From JANOGU01 sp031406135 (GTDB lineage: Bacteria; Pseudomonadota; Alphaproteobacteria; Rhodobacterales; Rhodobacteraceae): DNA of 13,426 nt. Below, in pieces: positions 5,463 through 11,844 of this stretch. Made by a program: the position numbers and the translations under genes. The stretch lies in the NCBI GenBank assembly GCA_031406135.1, contig JANOGU010000093.1:1-13426 (forward strand). Direction: 5' to 3'. The number at the start of each line of letters is the position of its first letter. Position 1 is the stretch's first letter. Under the pieces are notes generated by a model. It had not been told where the DNA came from, did no database searches, and worked only from the letters and a program-made list of their open reading frames with translations.

Positions 5463-6209
5463 ATGCGGCTGACTTGCCCGAACTGCGACGCACAATACGA
5501 GGTCGACGACAGTTCGATCCCGGCGAACGGCCGCGACGTGCAGTGTTCGAACTGCGGACACGCCTGGTTCCAGGTCCATCCCGACACGGTCGAGGCAGAG
5601 GTTGCCGAGGTCGAGGTTCACGGCGCCGCGCCGTCCGCGGTCGCGAAAGCACCGGCCGCGACGGCGCCCGAGGCGGCGGACGAGGCAGCGGACGACGACG
5701 CGCCGATCGGCCGGGCGCCGCGGCGGATCGACGAGAACGTGCTTTCCGTCCTGCGCGAGGAGGCGGCGCGCGAGACCGAGGCCCGCCGCCGCGAGACGGT
5801 GGTGATCGAGACGCAGCCCGACCTGGGGCTTGCGCCGGTCGATTCCGTTCTGCCTCCGCCGGGCGCGGAGCGGACGCCGCGGCAGCGCGATCTGCTGCCG
5901 GATATCGAGGAGATCAATTCGACCCTGCGGCCCGGCGCGGATGCGCGGGGCGAGGCGATGGGGGACGAGTACGCCGCCGCTTCACAGCGCCGCAGCGGGT
6001 TCCGCAGCGGGTTCCTGATGGTGGCGGCGCTGGCCATGGTGCTGGTCGCGCTGTACCTGGCCGCGCCGCGGATCGGGGCGATGGTGCCCGCGCTGGCGGA
6101 CCCGATGGCGGCCTATGTGGGGGCGGTTGACGGGTTCCGGTCGTGGCTGGACGGCGCGGTGCAGGGCGCGGTGGGCGCGGTGCGGGCGCTGAGCGGGCAG
6201 TCCGGCTGA
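5463..6209 (+). CDS. MJ0042-type zinc-ribbon, single-span membrane protein
   Basis: The 248-residue protein opens with a zinc ribbon: CPNC (Cys5, Cys8) and CSNC (Cys28, Cys31), with Tyr12 and a following CGHAWF. This is the layout of the MJ0042 family N-terminal domain. A long acidic/alanine-rich linker (about 38-90) and a charged middle part follow, then one clear transmembrane helix (about 184-204) and an alanine/glycine-rich tail. Predicted topology is cytoplasmic zinc ribbon with a short periplasmic tail. ATG 5463 was chosen over TTG 5424 because it places the ribbon at the N-terminus, as in the family, and AGGA precedes it. The molecular function of these proteins is not established. Position beside ftsEX suggests, but does not show, an envelope or division role. 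It converges on the TIGR02302 gene with a 22-bp gap. Confidence 0.85.
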   Translation: MRLTCPNCDAQYEVDDSSIPANGRDVQCSNCGHAWFQVHPDTVEAEVAEVEVHGAAPSAVAKAPAATAPEAADEAADDDAPIGRAPRRIDENVLSVLREEAARETEARRRETVVIETQPDLGLAPVDSVLPPPGAERTPRQRDLLPDIEEINSTLRPGADARGEAMGDEYAAASQRRSGFRSGFLMVAALAMVLVALYLAAPRIGAMVPALADPMAAYVGAVDGFRSWLDGAVQGAVGAVRALSGQSG

Positions 6210-6231
6210 GCCGTCCCGCGGACCGGGCGCG

Positions 6232-8760
6232 TCAGAACAGTTCGAGCAGCCGGCGCAGGTAGCTGCGCTCGTCGTCGGGGCGCAGCTGGTCGGACTGGCG
6301 GCGGCGAATCTCGCCCAGAAGCTCCTCGGCCCGGCGGTAGACATCCTCGCCCTGAAGCAAGTTGCGGTCAGAGCCGATGCGGGCGGCGTTGCCGGGTTCA
6401 CGGCCCAGCGGGTCGCGCTGGCCGTTGGGGTCGCCTTCGGCGAACTGCTCGCCTTGACCCGGCTGGCCGTCACGCTCGCGCTGCTCCTGCGCCAGCGCCT
6501 CGCCGAAGTTGCGCATGCCGTCGCGCAGCGCCTCCATCGCCTCGGCCTGGCGGTCGAGCGCGCCGGGCAGGTCGCCGTTGCGCAGCGCCTCTTCGGCGTC
6601 TTCCATGGCGCGGCCGGCCTCGTCGAGCGCGCGGCGACCGGCCTCGCCCTCCTCGGTTCCATCGCCCGGGAGCTGGCCGCGGCCGAGATCGCGCAGACGG
6701 TCGCGCAGATCGTCCTGGCGCTCCGCCAGGGAGCGGCCGTCCTCGCCCTGCTGGTCGCCGCCTTCGCCCTCGCCCTGGCCGTTGCGGCGGCCCTCACCCT
6801 CCTGGCCGTCCTGGCCTTCGCCGGGCCGGCGGCCGTTGAACCCCTCCTGCAGGTCGCGGAAGGCGTCGTCCGACAGGCCCTGCTGGTCGCGCAGCGTCTG
6901 GCCCAGGTCACGCATCGACTGGTTACCCTGCCGGCCCTGGCCCTCACCCTGCGTGACCTGCATGTTCTCCATCAACTGGCGCATCATCTCCATCAGCTGC
7001 TGCGCCTCGGCGGTGCGGCCCTCCTCCATCAGCTGCTGCAGCCGGTCCAACATCTCCTGCAGCTGGTCGGCGGAGAACTGCATGCCGTCCATGTTCTGCG
7101 ACGGCTCGTCGATGCCGTTGTCCTCGCGCTCGGCCTGTTCGCCGAGCTCCTGCATGTATTCCTCGAGCGCCTGGCGCATTTCCTCCATCAGCTCTTCGAT
7201 CTCGGAGGGATCGGCGCCGTTGCGGATCGCCTCGTCCACCCGCTCCTGCGCGCGGCGCAGGCGTTCGAGTGCGGAGTTGAGGTCGCCCTCTTCGAAGAGC
7301 AGCGCGATTTCCCAGAGTTCCGCGGCCATCTCGTCGCGTATCTCCGGCGTCAGCGAGGTTTTCTGCGCATCAAGCCCGCGCATCAACACGCGCAGGCGCA
7401 GCCAGCCCTTTTCGTTGCGGATGAAGCCTTCGGGCGCCTGGGTGACGGCTTTCAGGATGTCCGAAGCACGGGGGGCATTGGCGCGGTTCCACAAGAGGTC
7501 GCGCCGCATCTCGATCACCGCACCGGCCAGCGGGTCGAAGAAGCGCTTGCCGGGCAGGACCATCGACAGGGGTTCGGCGGCGCCAGACTGGCCAGGCGCG
7601 TCCTCGGCCAGCAGGCGCACCTGGACGGGTAGGTTGGCAAAGGCGTGTTCGGAGACGTCGTCGACCAGCGCCTCCTCGAACTTCGCCCGGTCGCCGCGCA
7701 TCGGCAGCGGCAGGTCGAGGATCAGCGGCGCGCGCGCCTCGGGCTCGATCCTGAGCCCGTAGCGGCGGCCCGCGGCGGCGAGGTCGAGGGTGATCTCGGC
7801 GCGGCCGGCGCTGACGCCGTAGTCGTCCTCGGCGGCGAAGGGCAGGCGCATGCGTCCGTCGTTCTCGCGGGTGGCGGGGCCTGTGGTGCGGATCAGGGGC
7901 GGGGCGTCGGCGATGGCGGTGATCGCCCAGGCACGGCCGGCGGGGCCGGAGATTTCGATTTGTCCCGACCGTGCCACCTCGAAATCCTGCGCCGGTTCGG
8001 AGGCGGGCGGCGCGTCGAGCCCGGCGCGGCCGGAGACGGTTTCAGCCAGCGTCAGGCTGCCGATCTCGCCGTAGAGGCGGACCTGCACGCGGGTGCCGAC
8101 CGGCACCTCGATCGCGGCTGCGGTGATGTCGTTGAGGTAGAGCGCGGGCTTGCCGGTGTAGGTGGGCGGCTGCAGCCAGCCTTCCCAGGACGGGCCGGCG
8201 ACCAGCGCCTCGGCCGGGGTGCCGGTCAGGCCGGTGACCGAGGCGGCGCGCCAGAACGAGCCGAACAGCGCGGCGATCACAAGGCCGGTCAGCGCCACGT
8301 AGCGCAGACCGAAGGCATCGCGGGACGACAGCCGCAGGTCGGGCCTGACCGGCCGTGCCTCGGCGGCGCGGACGGCCATGCGGCGGCGGTGCGCCTGCCA
8401 CACGGCACGGGAGGCGGGGTCGGCGGTGCCGATCGCCTGGGTGTCGGCAAGGGTGGCGAGCGGCCGGCCGGGAAGCGTGGCGTCAAGGCGGGCGACGGCG
8501 TCGGCGGGCGTGGGCCGGCGGAATCCGCGCAGGCCGCGGACGAGGCTGGAAAGCCCGCCCGCCCCGGCGGCGACGAGGCCGATCCAGACGCCTTCCACCG
8601 GCAGGGCGTCCTGCAGACCGAACGACAGGGCGGTCAGCGCGAGCAGGAGTATGGTCCAGAGCGGCCAGAAGGAGCGAGCAATGCGTTCCGCCCACAACCC
8701 CGCCAACGTCAGCCGCAGGGGCCAGCGCAGGCGGTCGTGCGGGGTCGGATCGTCGGTCAG
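6232..8760 (-). CDS. TIGR02302 family (DUF4175) membrane protein, apparent CTG start
   Basis: The product is a large inner-membrane protein of unknown function found in alphaproteobacteria. Translated from CTG 8760 it has 842 residues, close to the roughly 850 of the family. Three hydrophobic segments lie near residues 30-50, 56-76 and 153-172. A long domain of mixed composition follows. From about residue 490 the sequence is strongly rich in Glu, Gln, Arg and Gly with predicted coiled-coil character, and it ends in a charged ELLGEIRRR...YLRRLLELF segment typical of the family. No ATG, GTG or TTG occurs in frame between the upstream stop (8827-8829) and TTG 8706. Starting at that TTG would remove residues RLRWPLRLT, which I recognise as part of the conserved N-terminus, and it has no ribosome site. 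CTG 8758-8760 has GGAGG at 8768-8772 with a 7-nt spacer. It lies 26 bp after lysA and is probably co-transcribed. Confidence 0.85.
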   Translation of the reverse strand: MTDDPTPHDRLRWPLRLTLAGLWAERIARSFWPLWTILLLALTALSFGLQDALPVEGVWIGLVAAGAGGLSSLVRGLRGFRRPTPADAVARLDATLPGRPLATLADTQAIGTADPASRAVWQAHRRRMAVRAAEARPVRPDLRLSSRDAFGLRYVALTGLVIAALFGSFWRAASVTGLTGTPAEALVAGPSWEGWLQPPTYTGKPALYLNDITAAAIEVPVGTRVQVRLYGEIGSLTLAETVSGRAGLDAPPASEPAQDFEVARSGQIEISGPAGRAWAITAIADAPPLIRTTGPATRENDGRMRLPFAAEDDYGVSAGRAEITLDLAAAGRRYGLRIEPEARAPLILDLPLPMRGDRAKFEEALVDDVSEHAFANLPVQVRLLAEDAPGQSGAAEPLSMVLPGKRFFDPLAGAVIEMRRDLLWNRANAPRASDILKAVTQAPEGFIRNEKGWLRLRVLMRGLDAQKTSLTPEIRDEMAAELWEIALLFEEGDLNSALERLRRAQERVDEAIRNGADPSEIEELMEEMRQALEEYMQELGEQAEREDNGIDEPSQNMDGMQFSADQLQEMLDRLQQLMEEGRTAEAQQLMEMMRQLMENMQVTQGEGQGRQGNQSMRDLGQTLRDQQGLSDDAFRDLQEGFNGRRPGEGQDGQEGEGRRNGQGEGEGGDQQGEDGRSLAERQDDLRDRLRDLGRGQLPGDGTEEGEAGRRALDEAGRAMEDAEEALRNGDLPGALDRQAEAMEALRDGMRNFGEALAQEQRERDGQPGQGEQFAEGDPNGQRDPLGREPGNAARIGSDRNLLQGEDVYRRAEELLGEIRRRQSDQLRPDDERSYLRRLLELF

Positions 8761-8767
8761 GATCGCG

Positions 8768-8772
8768 CCTCC
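8768..8772 (-). promoter_or_regulatory. ribosome binding site that decides the CTG start of the TIGR02302 gene
   Basis: On the minus strand GGAGG sits 7 nt before CTG (8758-8760), ideal spacing. The ATC at 8761-8763 would be only 4 nt away. The site lies in the 26-bp gap after the lysA stop. Confidence 0.6.
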
Positions 8773-8786
8773 GGCGACGGGGCGGA

Positions 8787-10052
8787 TCAGCCCCAGGTCG
8801 GGAGTGTATCGCGGGCGAGCATTTCGTCAAACGTGGGACGCGCCCGGATGACGGCGAATTGATCCGCATTCACCAGAACTTCCGGCACCAGCGGGCGAGA
8901 ATTGTATTCCGAGGCCATCACCGCACCGTAGGCGCCGGCCGAGCGGAAGGCCACGAGGTCGCCGGCCGACACCGGCGGCATCGGGCGGCCGCGGGCGAAG
9001 GTGTCGCCGGTCTCGCAGACCGGGCCGACGATGTCGAAGTCGCGCGGCTCCACCCCGGGGGCCGGTTCGGTGACGGGCACGATGTCGTGGTGCGCCGCAT
9101 ACATCGCCGGGCGGACGAGGTCGTTCATCGCGGCGTCGAGGATCAGGAAATCGCGGTCCTCACCCTGCTTCACGTAGATCACCGAGGCGACGAGCAAGCC
9201 CGCGTTGCCGGCGATCAAGCGGCCGGGCTCGATCTCGATCTCGCAGCCAAGGTGGCCGACGGTGCGCTTGATCAGCGCGCCGTAGTCAAGCGGAAGCGGC
9301 GGTGCGTCGTTCGAGCGGGTGTAGGGGATGCCGAGGCCGCCGCCGAGGTCGAGGCGGCGGATGTCGTGGCCGTCGGCGCGCAGCGTTAGGGTCAGGTCGG
9401 CGAGCTTGCGGTAGGCTTCCTCGAACGGCGCGAGGTCGGTGAGCTGGCTGCCGATGTGGACGTCGATGCCGACCACGTCGATGCCGGGGAGTTTCGCGGC
9501 CAGCGCGTAGACGTTGCGGGCGCGGCCGATGGGGATGCCGAACTTGTTCTCCTTCCTGCCCGTCGCGATCTTCTCATGCGTCTTCGCATCGACGTCGGGG
9601 TTGACGCGGATGGTGATCGGGGCGGTTGTGCCGAGGGCGGAGGCCACCGCGGAAAGCGCGATCAGCTCGGGCTCGCTTTCCACGTTGAACTGGCGGATGC
9701 CGCCGTCGAGTGCTGCGCGCATTTCGGCCTGCGTCTTGCCGACGCCGGAAAAGACGATCCGGTCGCCCGGCACCCCGGCCGCCCGGGCACGGCGGTATTC
9801 GCCGATGGAGACCACGTCCATGCCGGCGCCGAGGTCGCCCAGCGTCTTCAGCACGGCGACGTTGGAGAGCGACTTGACCGAGAAGCAGACGAGGTGCGGC
9901 AGCGGGTCGAGCGCTTCGGCGAAGAGCCGGAAGTGGCGGGTCAGGGTGGCGGTGGAATAGACGTAGAACGGGGTGCCGACCGCCGCCGCAATCTCGGAGA
10001 GCGGCACGTCCTCGGCATGCAAGCTGCCGTCCCGGTAGAGGAAATGGTCCAT
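8787..10052 (-). CDS. lysA: diaminopimelate decarboxylase
   Basis: LysA decarboxylates meso-diaminopimelate to L-lysine, the last step of lysine synthesis, in the cytoplasm with pyridoxal phosphate. The 421-residue protein is of family length. The cofactor lysine is Lys60 in the FSVKS motif. HIGSQ (His199), the glycine-rich phosphate-binding GGGLG (about 236-240), EPGR, and CETGD with Cys346-Glu347 (contributed across the dimer) are all present. The N-terminal TIM-barrel and C-terminal beta domain are complete. ATG 10052 is the natural start, following the family's short MDHF-type N-terminus; the leader before it is short and G-rich rather than carrying a textbook Shine-Dalgarno. A promoter lies 23-50 bp upstream. 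The next gene in the operon is the TIGR02302 protein, a pairing I associate with alphaproteobacteria. The argH gene that often precedes lysA in this group is absent here. Confidence 0.97.
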   Translation of the reverse strand: MDHFLYRDGSLHAEDVPLSEIAAAVGTPFYVYSTATLTRHFRLFAEALDPLPHLVCFSVKSLSNVAVLKTLGDLGAGMDVVSIGEYRRARAAGVPGDRIVFSGVGKTQAEMRAALDGGIRQFNVESEPELIALSAVASALGTTAPITIRVNPDVDAKTHEKIATGRKENKFGIPIGRARNVYALAAKLPGIDVVGIDVHIGSQLTDLAPFEEAYRKLADLTLTLRADGHDIRRLDLGGGLGIPYTRSNDAPPLPLDYGALIKRTVGHLGCEIEIEPGRLIAGNAGLLVASVIYVKQGEDRDFLILDAAMNDLVRPAMYAAHHDIVPVTEPAPGVEPRDFDIVGPVCETGDTFARGRPMPPVSAGDLVAFRSAGAYGAVMASEYNSRPLVPEVLVNADQFAVIRARPTFDEMLARDTLPTWG

Positions 10053-10074
10053 CCGCGCCCCCAGGGTCCGCGGC

Positions 10075-10102
10075 GGTATAGCAGAGCGGGACCGGGGTTC
10101 AA
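10075..10102 (-). promoter_or_regulatory. probable sigma-70-like promoter of lysA
   Basis: On the minus strand TTGAAC (10102-10097) and TATACC (10080-10075) are separated by 16 nt. Each hexamer matches four of six consensus positions, including TTGA and TATA, unusual in this GC-rich window. Transcription would start near 10068, giving a leader of about 16 nt. The divergent DUF4344 gene must use a different promoter in the same 90-bp gap; none is obvious. Confidence 0.55.
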
Positions 10103-10142
10103 TTCGCTTGGTGCGGCCGGGCCGGGCGTGGCATGGGGGGGC

Positions 10143-10907
10143 ATGCGTCGCGCCGCGGTCCTTGCCCTTGCCTTGCTGGCCGCCCTGCCGGCGCGGGGCG
10201 AGGCTGTCTACCGGCTGCCGGCGGACCCGGTGGCGGCGCGGTTCGTGGCCTCAAACCTGGTCGCCGTCTTCTACCACGAGCTGGGCCACGCGCTGATCGA
10301 CGTGCTGATGCTGCCGGTTCTCGGCAGCGAGGAAGATGCGGCCGATACGCTGGCGGCGCTGTTCATCACCCGGCTGCGGCAGGGCGCGGAGGCCGAAGCG
10401 CTGGTCGCCGACACCGCGCTGGGGTTCCGTCTCTATGGTCAGGAGGCGGACCGCAACGGGCGGGACGAAAGCTACTGGGGCCTGCATTCGCTGGATGCTG
10501 CGCGGGAGGCAAGCCTGGTCTGCCTGTTCTACGGTGCCGATCCCGAGACCCGGGCCGGGATTGCCGCGCGGCTGGGCCTGCCTGCGGCGCAGCGCGACGA
10601 CTGCCGCGAGGACTTTACCGGTGCCGCGGCGCGCTGGGACGCGCTGCTCGCCGTCCGGCCGCCGCAGGATGGCGGGCGCGGGCTGCGGCTGGCGGTGCCG
10701 GCGGACCGCGACGACCTGACCCGGCTGATCGCTTTCGAGATCGCCGCGGTGAACGCCGAATTCGGCCTGCCGCGCTGGGTGGACGTGAGCGTCGAACGCT
10801 GCGGCGAGGCCAACGCCTTCTATGACCTGCGGGCCAGGCGGATCGTGATGTGCATCGAGTATGCCGAGGACCTCGCCCGATTGTTCGAATCGCGCCCAGG
10901 TCCGTGA
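10143..10907 (+). CDS. exported DUF4344 family metallopeptidase-like protein
   Basis: The 254-residue product starts with a signal peptide (two arginines, then an alanine/leucine core, cleavage likely near residues 17-21), so it acts outside the cytoplasm. The mature protein has a zinc-metallopeptidase motif HELGH at 45-49, followed by the DUF4344 hallmark PVLGSEEDAAD (58-68), whose acidic residues may supply the third zinc ligand. Cysteines occur in VCLFYG, DDCRED, VERCGE and VMCIEYA and could form two disulfides. DUF4344 members are annotated as putative metallopeptidases; I know of no established substrate. ATG 10143 places the signal peptide at the N-terminus; in-frame sequence upstream overlaps lysA antisense. 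Only a G-run precedes the ATG, so the ribosome site is poor. It is divergent from lysA and followed by 166 bp before the sdh operon, so probably monocistronic. Confidence 0.85.
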   Translation: MRRAAVLALALLAALPARGEAVYRLPADPVAARFVASNLVAVFYHELGHALIDVLMLPVLGSEEDAADTLAALFITRLRQGAEAEALVADTALGFRLYGQEADRNGRDESYWGLHSLDAAREASLVCLFYGADPETRAGIAARLGLPAAQRDDCREDFTGAAARWDALLAVRPPQDGGRGLRLAVPADRDDLTRLIAFEIAAVNAEFGLPRWVDVSVERCGEANAFYDLRARRIVMCIEYAEDLARLFESRPGP

Positions 10908-10991
10908 CCACGGGATTCCCGGGCGTGATCTCGGCCTCGCGTTTTCTGCACCTGCGAAGGCCGCGGTGCGGCAGCCGAGGCGATCCGTCGC

Positions 10992-11019
10992 GTGACAGGC
11001 GTGGAAAATGCGGTATTCA
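10992..11019 (+). promoter_or_regulatory. candidate promoter of the sdh operon
   Basis: GTGACA (10992-10997, five of six matches to the -35 consensus) and TATTCA (11014-11019, three of six) lie 16 nt apart, 55 bp before sdhC. Transcription would begin near 11026, giving a leader of about 48 nt. This is the best pair in the 166-bp gap. Confidence 0.4.
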
Positions 11020-11073
11020 GGGCGGCGGGGGACCCGGCGGACGCTGGTCCCGGCCGAGACGGAGGGCGACTGC

Positions 11074-11457
11074 ATGGCCGAAGTGAAACGGGTCGAACGC
11101 CCGCTGTCGCCGCACCTGCAGGTCTACCGCTGGCACATTCCGATGCTGACCTCGATCCTGACGCGGGTCACCGGGAATGCGCTGGTCGCCGGCGTGCTCT
11201 TGGCGGTGTGGTGGCTGCTGGCGGCGGCGACCTCGCCCGGATACTTCGCCTTTGTCGACGGGATCGCGACTTCGTGGTTCGGCGATCTGGTCTTCACCGG
11301 CTCGCTTTGGGCGGTCTGGTACCACTACCTCGCCGGATTGCGGCACCTGTATTTCGACGCGGGCCACGGCCTCGACATTGCCACGGCGGAAAAGCTGGGC
11401 TTGGCCTGTATGGCCGGTTCGGTCGTCTTGACCGTCGCCACGCTCCTGATCGTGTGA
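11074..11457 (+). CDS. sdhC: succinate dehydrogenase cytochrome b556 subunit
   Basis: SdhC is one of two membrane anchors of respiratory complex II; it binds heme b and ubiquinone. The 127-residue protein has the RPLSPHLQVYR N-terminal signature and three membrane helices. Ser27 and Arg31, matching the quinone-site residues of E. coli SdhC, are present. Position 30, His in E. coli (SILHR), is Thr here. The heme ligand is expected at His84, in WYHYLAGLRH, at the same residue number as in E. coli; RH at 90-91 and Asp95-like acidic residue in YFDAG follow. ATG 11074 has GGAGG at 11061-11065. It leads the operon; sdhD starts 8 nt after its stop. Confidence 0.95.
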   Translation: MAEVKRVERPLSPHLQVYRWHIPMLTSILTRVTGNALVAGVLLAVWWLLAAATSPGYFAFVDGIATSWFGDLVFTGSLWAVWYHYLAGLRHLYFDAGHGLDIATAEKLGLACMAGSVVLTVATLLIV

Positions 11458-11465
11458 GGCCCGAG

Positions 11466-11837
11466 ATGCGTTTCCTGACCGACCGCAAGCGCGCCGAGGG
11501 CAAGGGTTCCGGCCATGCCGGGACCGAGCATCACTGGTCGATGACGGTTTCGGCCGTGGGGCTGGCGTTTCTGGTGCCGGCCTGGCTGATCGTGTTCGGC
11601 CGGGCACTGGGGCGGGATCATGCCGGCGTGGTCGAGACCTTCTCGCATCCGTTCCCGGCGATCCTCACGGCGCTGGTGCTGGTGGTGGGCATGCGCCATT
11701 TCGCCAAGGGCGCGCAGACGATGATCGAGGACTACCTGCGCGGCAGCCGGAAGAAGCTGGCGGTCATCGGGGTGATCTGCCTGAGCTGGGTGGTGGCGGC
11801 GACGGGGCTCTTCGCGCTGGCGAAGATCGCGCTTTGA
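11466..11837 (+). CDS. sdhD: succinate dehydrogenase hydrophobic membrane anchor subunit
   Basis: SdhD is the second membrane anchor of complex II. The 123-residue protein has a polar N-terminus, an HHW motif, and three membrane helices. In GMRHFAKGAQTMIEDY the heme-ligand histidine is His78, and Asp89-Tyr90 lie 11 and 12 residues later. This is exactly the spacing of E. coli His71, Asp82 and Tyr83, where Tyr83 contacts ubiquinone. ATG 11466 follows the sdhC stop by 8 nt, with GAGG overlapping the sdhC stop as a ribosome site. sdhA begins 7 nt after its stop, so the three genes form one operon. Confidence 0.94.
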   Translation: MRFLTDRKRAEGKGSGHAGTEHHWSMTVSAVGLAFLVPAWLIVFGRALGRDHAGVVETFSHPFPAILTALVLVVGMRHFAKGAQTMIEDYLRGSRKKLAVIGVICLSWVVAATGLFALAKIAL

Positions 11838-11844
11838 GGGACGC

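Noticed and set aside
6213..6223. GTCC-CGC-GGAC hairpin between the converging zinc-ribbon and TIGR02302 genes
   Set aside because: A stem of 4 bp with no T-tract on either strand is expected by chance at this GC content.
8704..8706. TTG as the start of the TIGR02302 protein
   Set aside because: No ribosome site precedes it, and it would remove conserved N-terminal residues; CTG 8760 fits better, though TTG remains formally possible.
6454..8862. Very long plus-strand open frames (392, 417 and 405 codons) opposite the TIGR02302 gene
   Set aside because: They are antisense to a well-supported gene. Their products are serine/arginine- or leucine/alanine-rich, as expected from the complement of Glu/Gln-rich codons at high GC, and no ribosome site or recognisable domain is seen.
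10908..11073. Small RNA or riboswitch ahead of sdhC
   Set aside because: Only a 5-bp GCCGC/GCGGC hairpin is seen; no conserved riboswitch core or terminator/antiterminator layout is recognisable.
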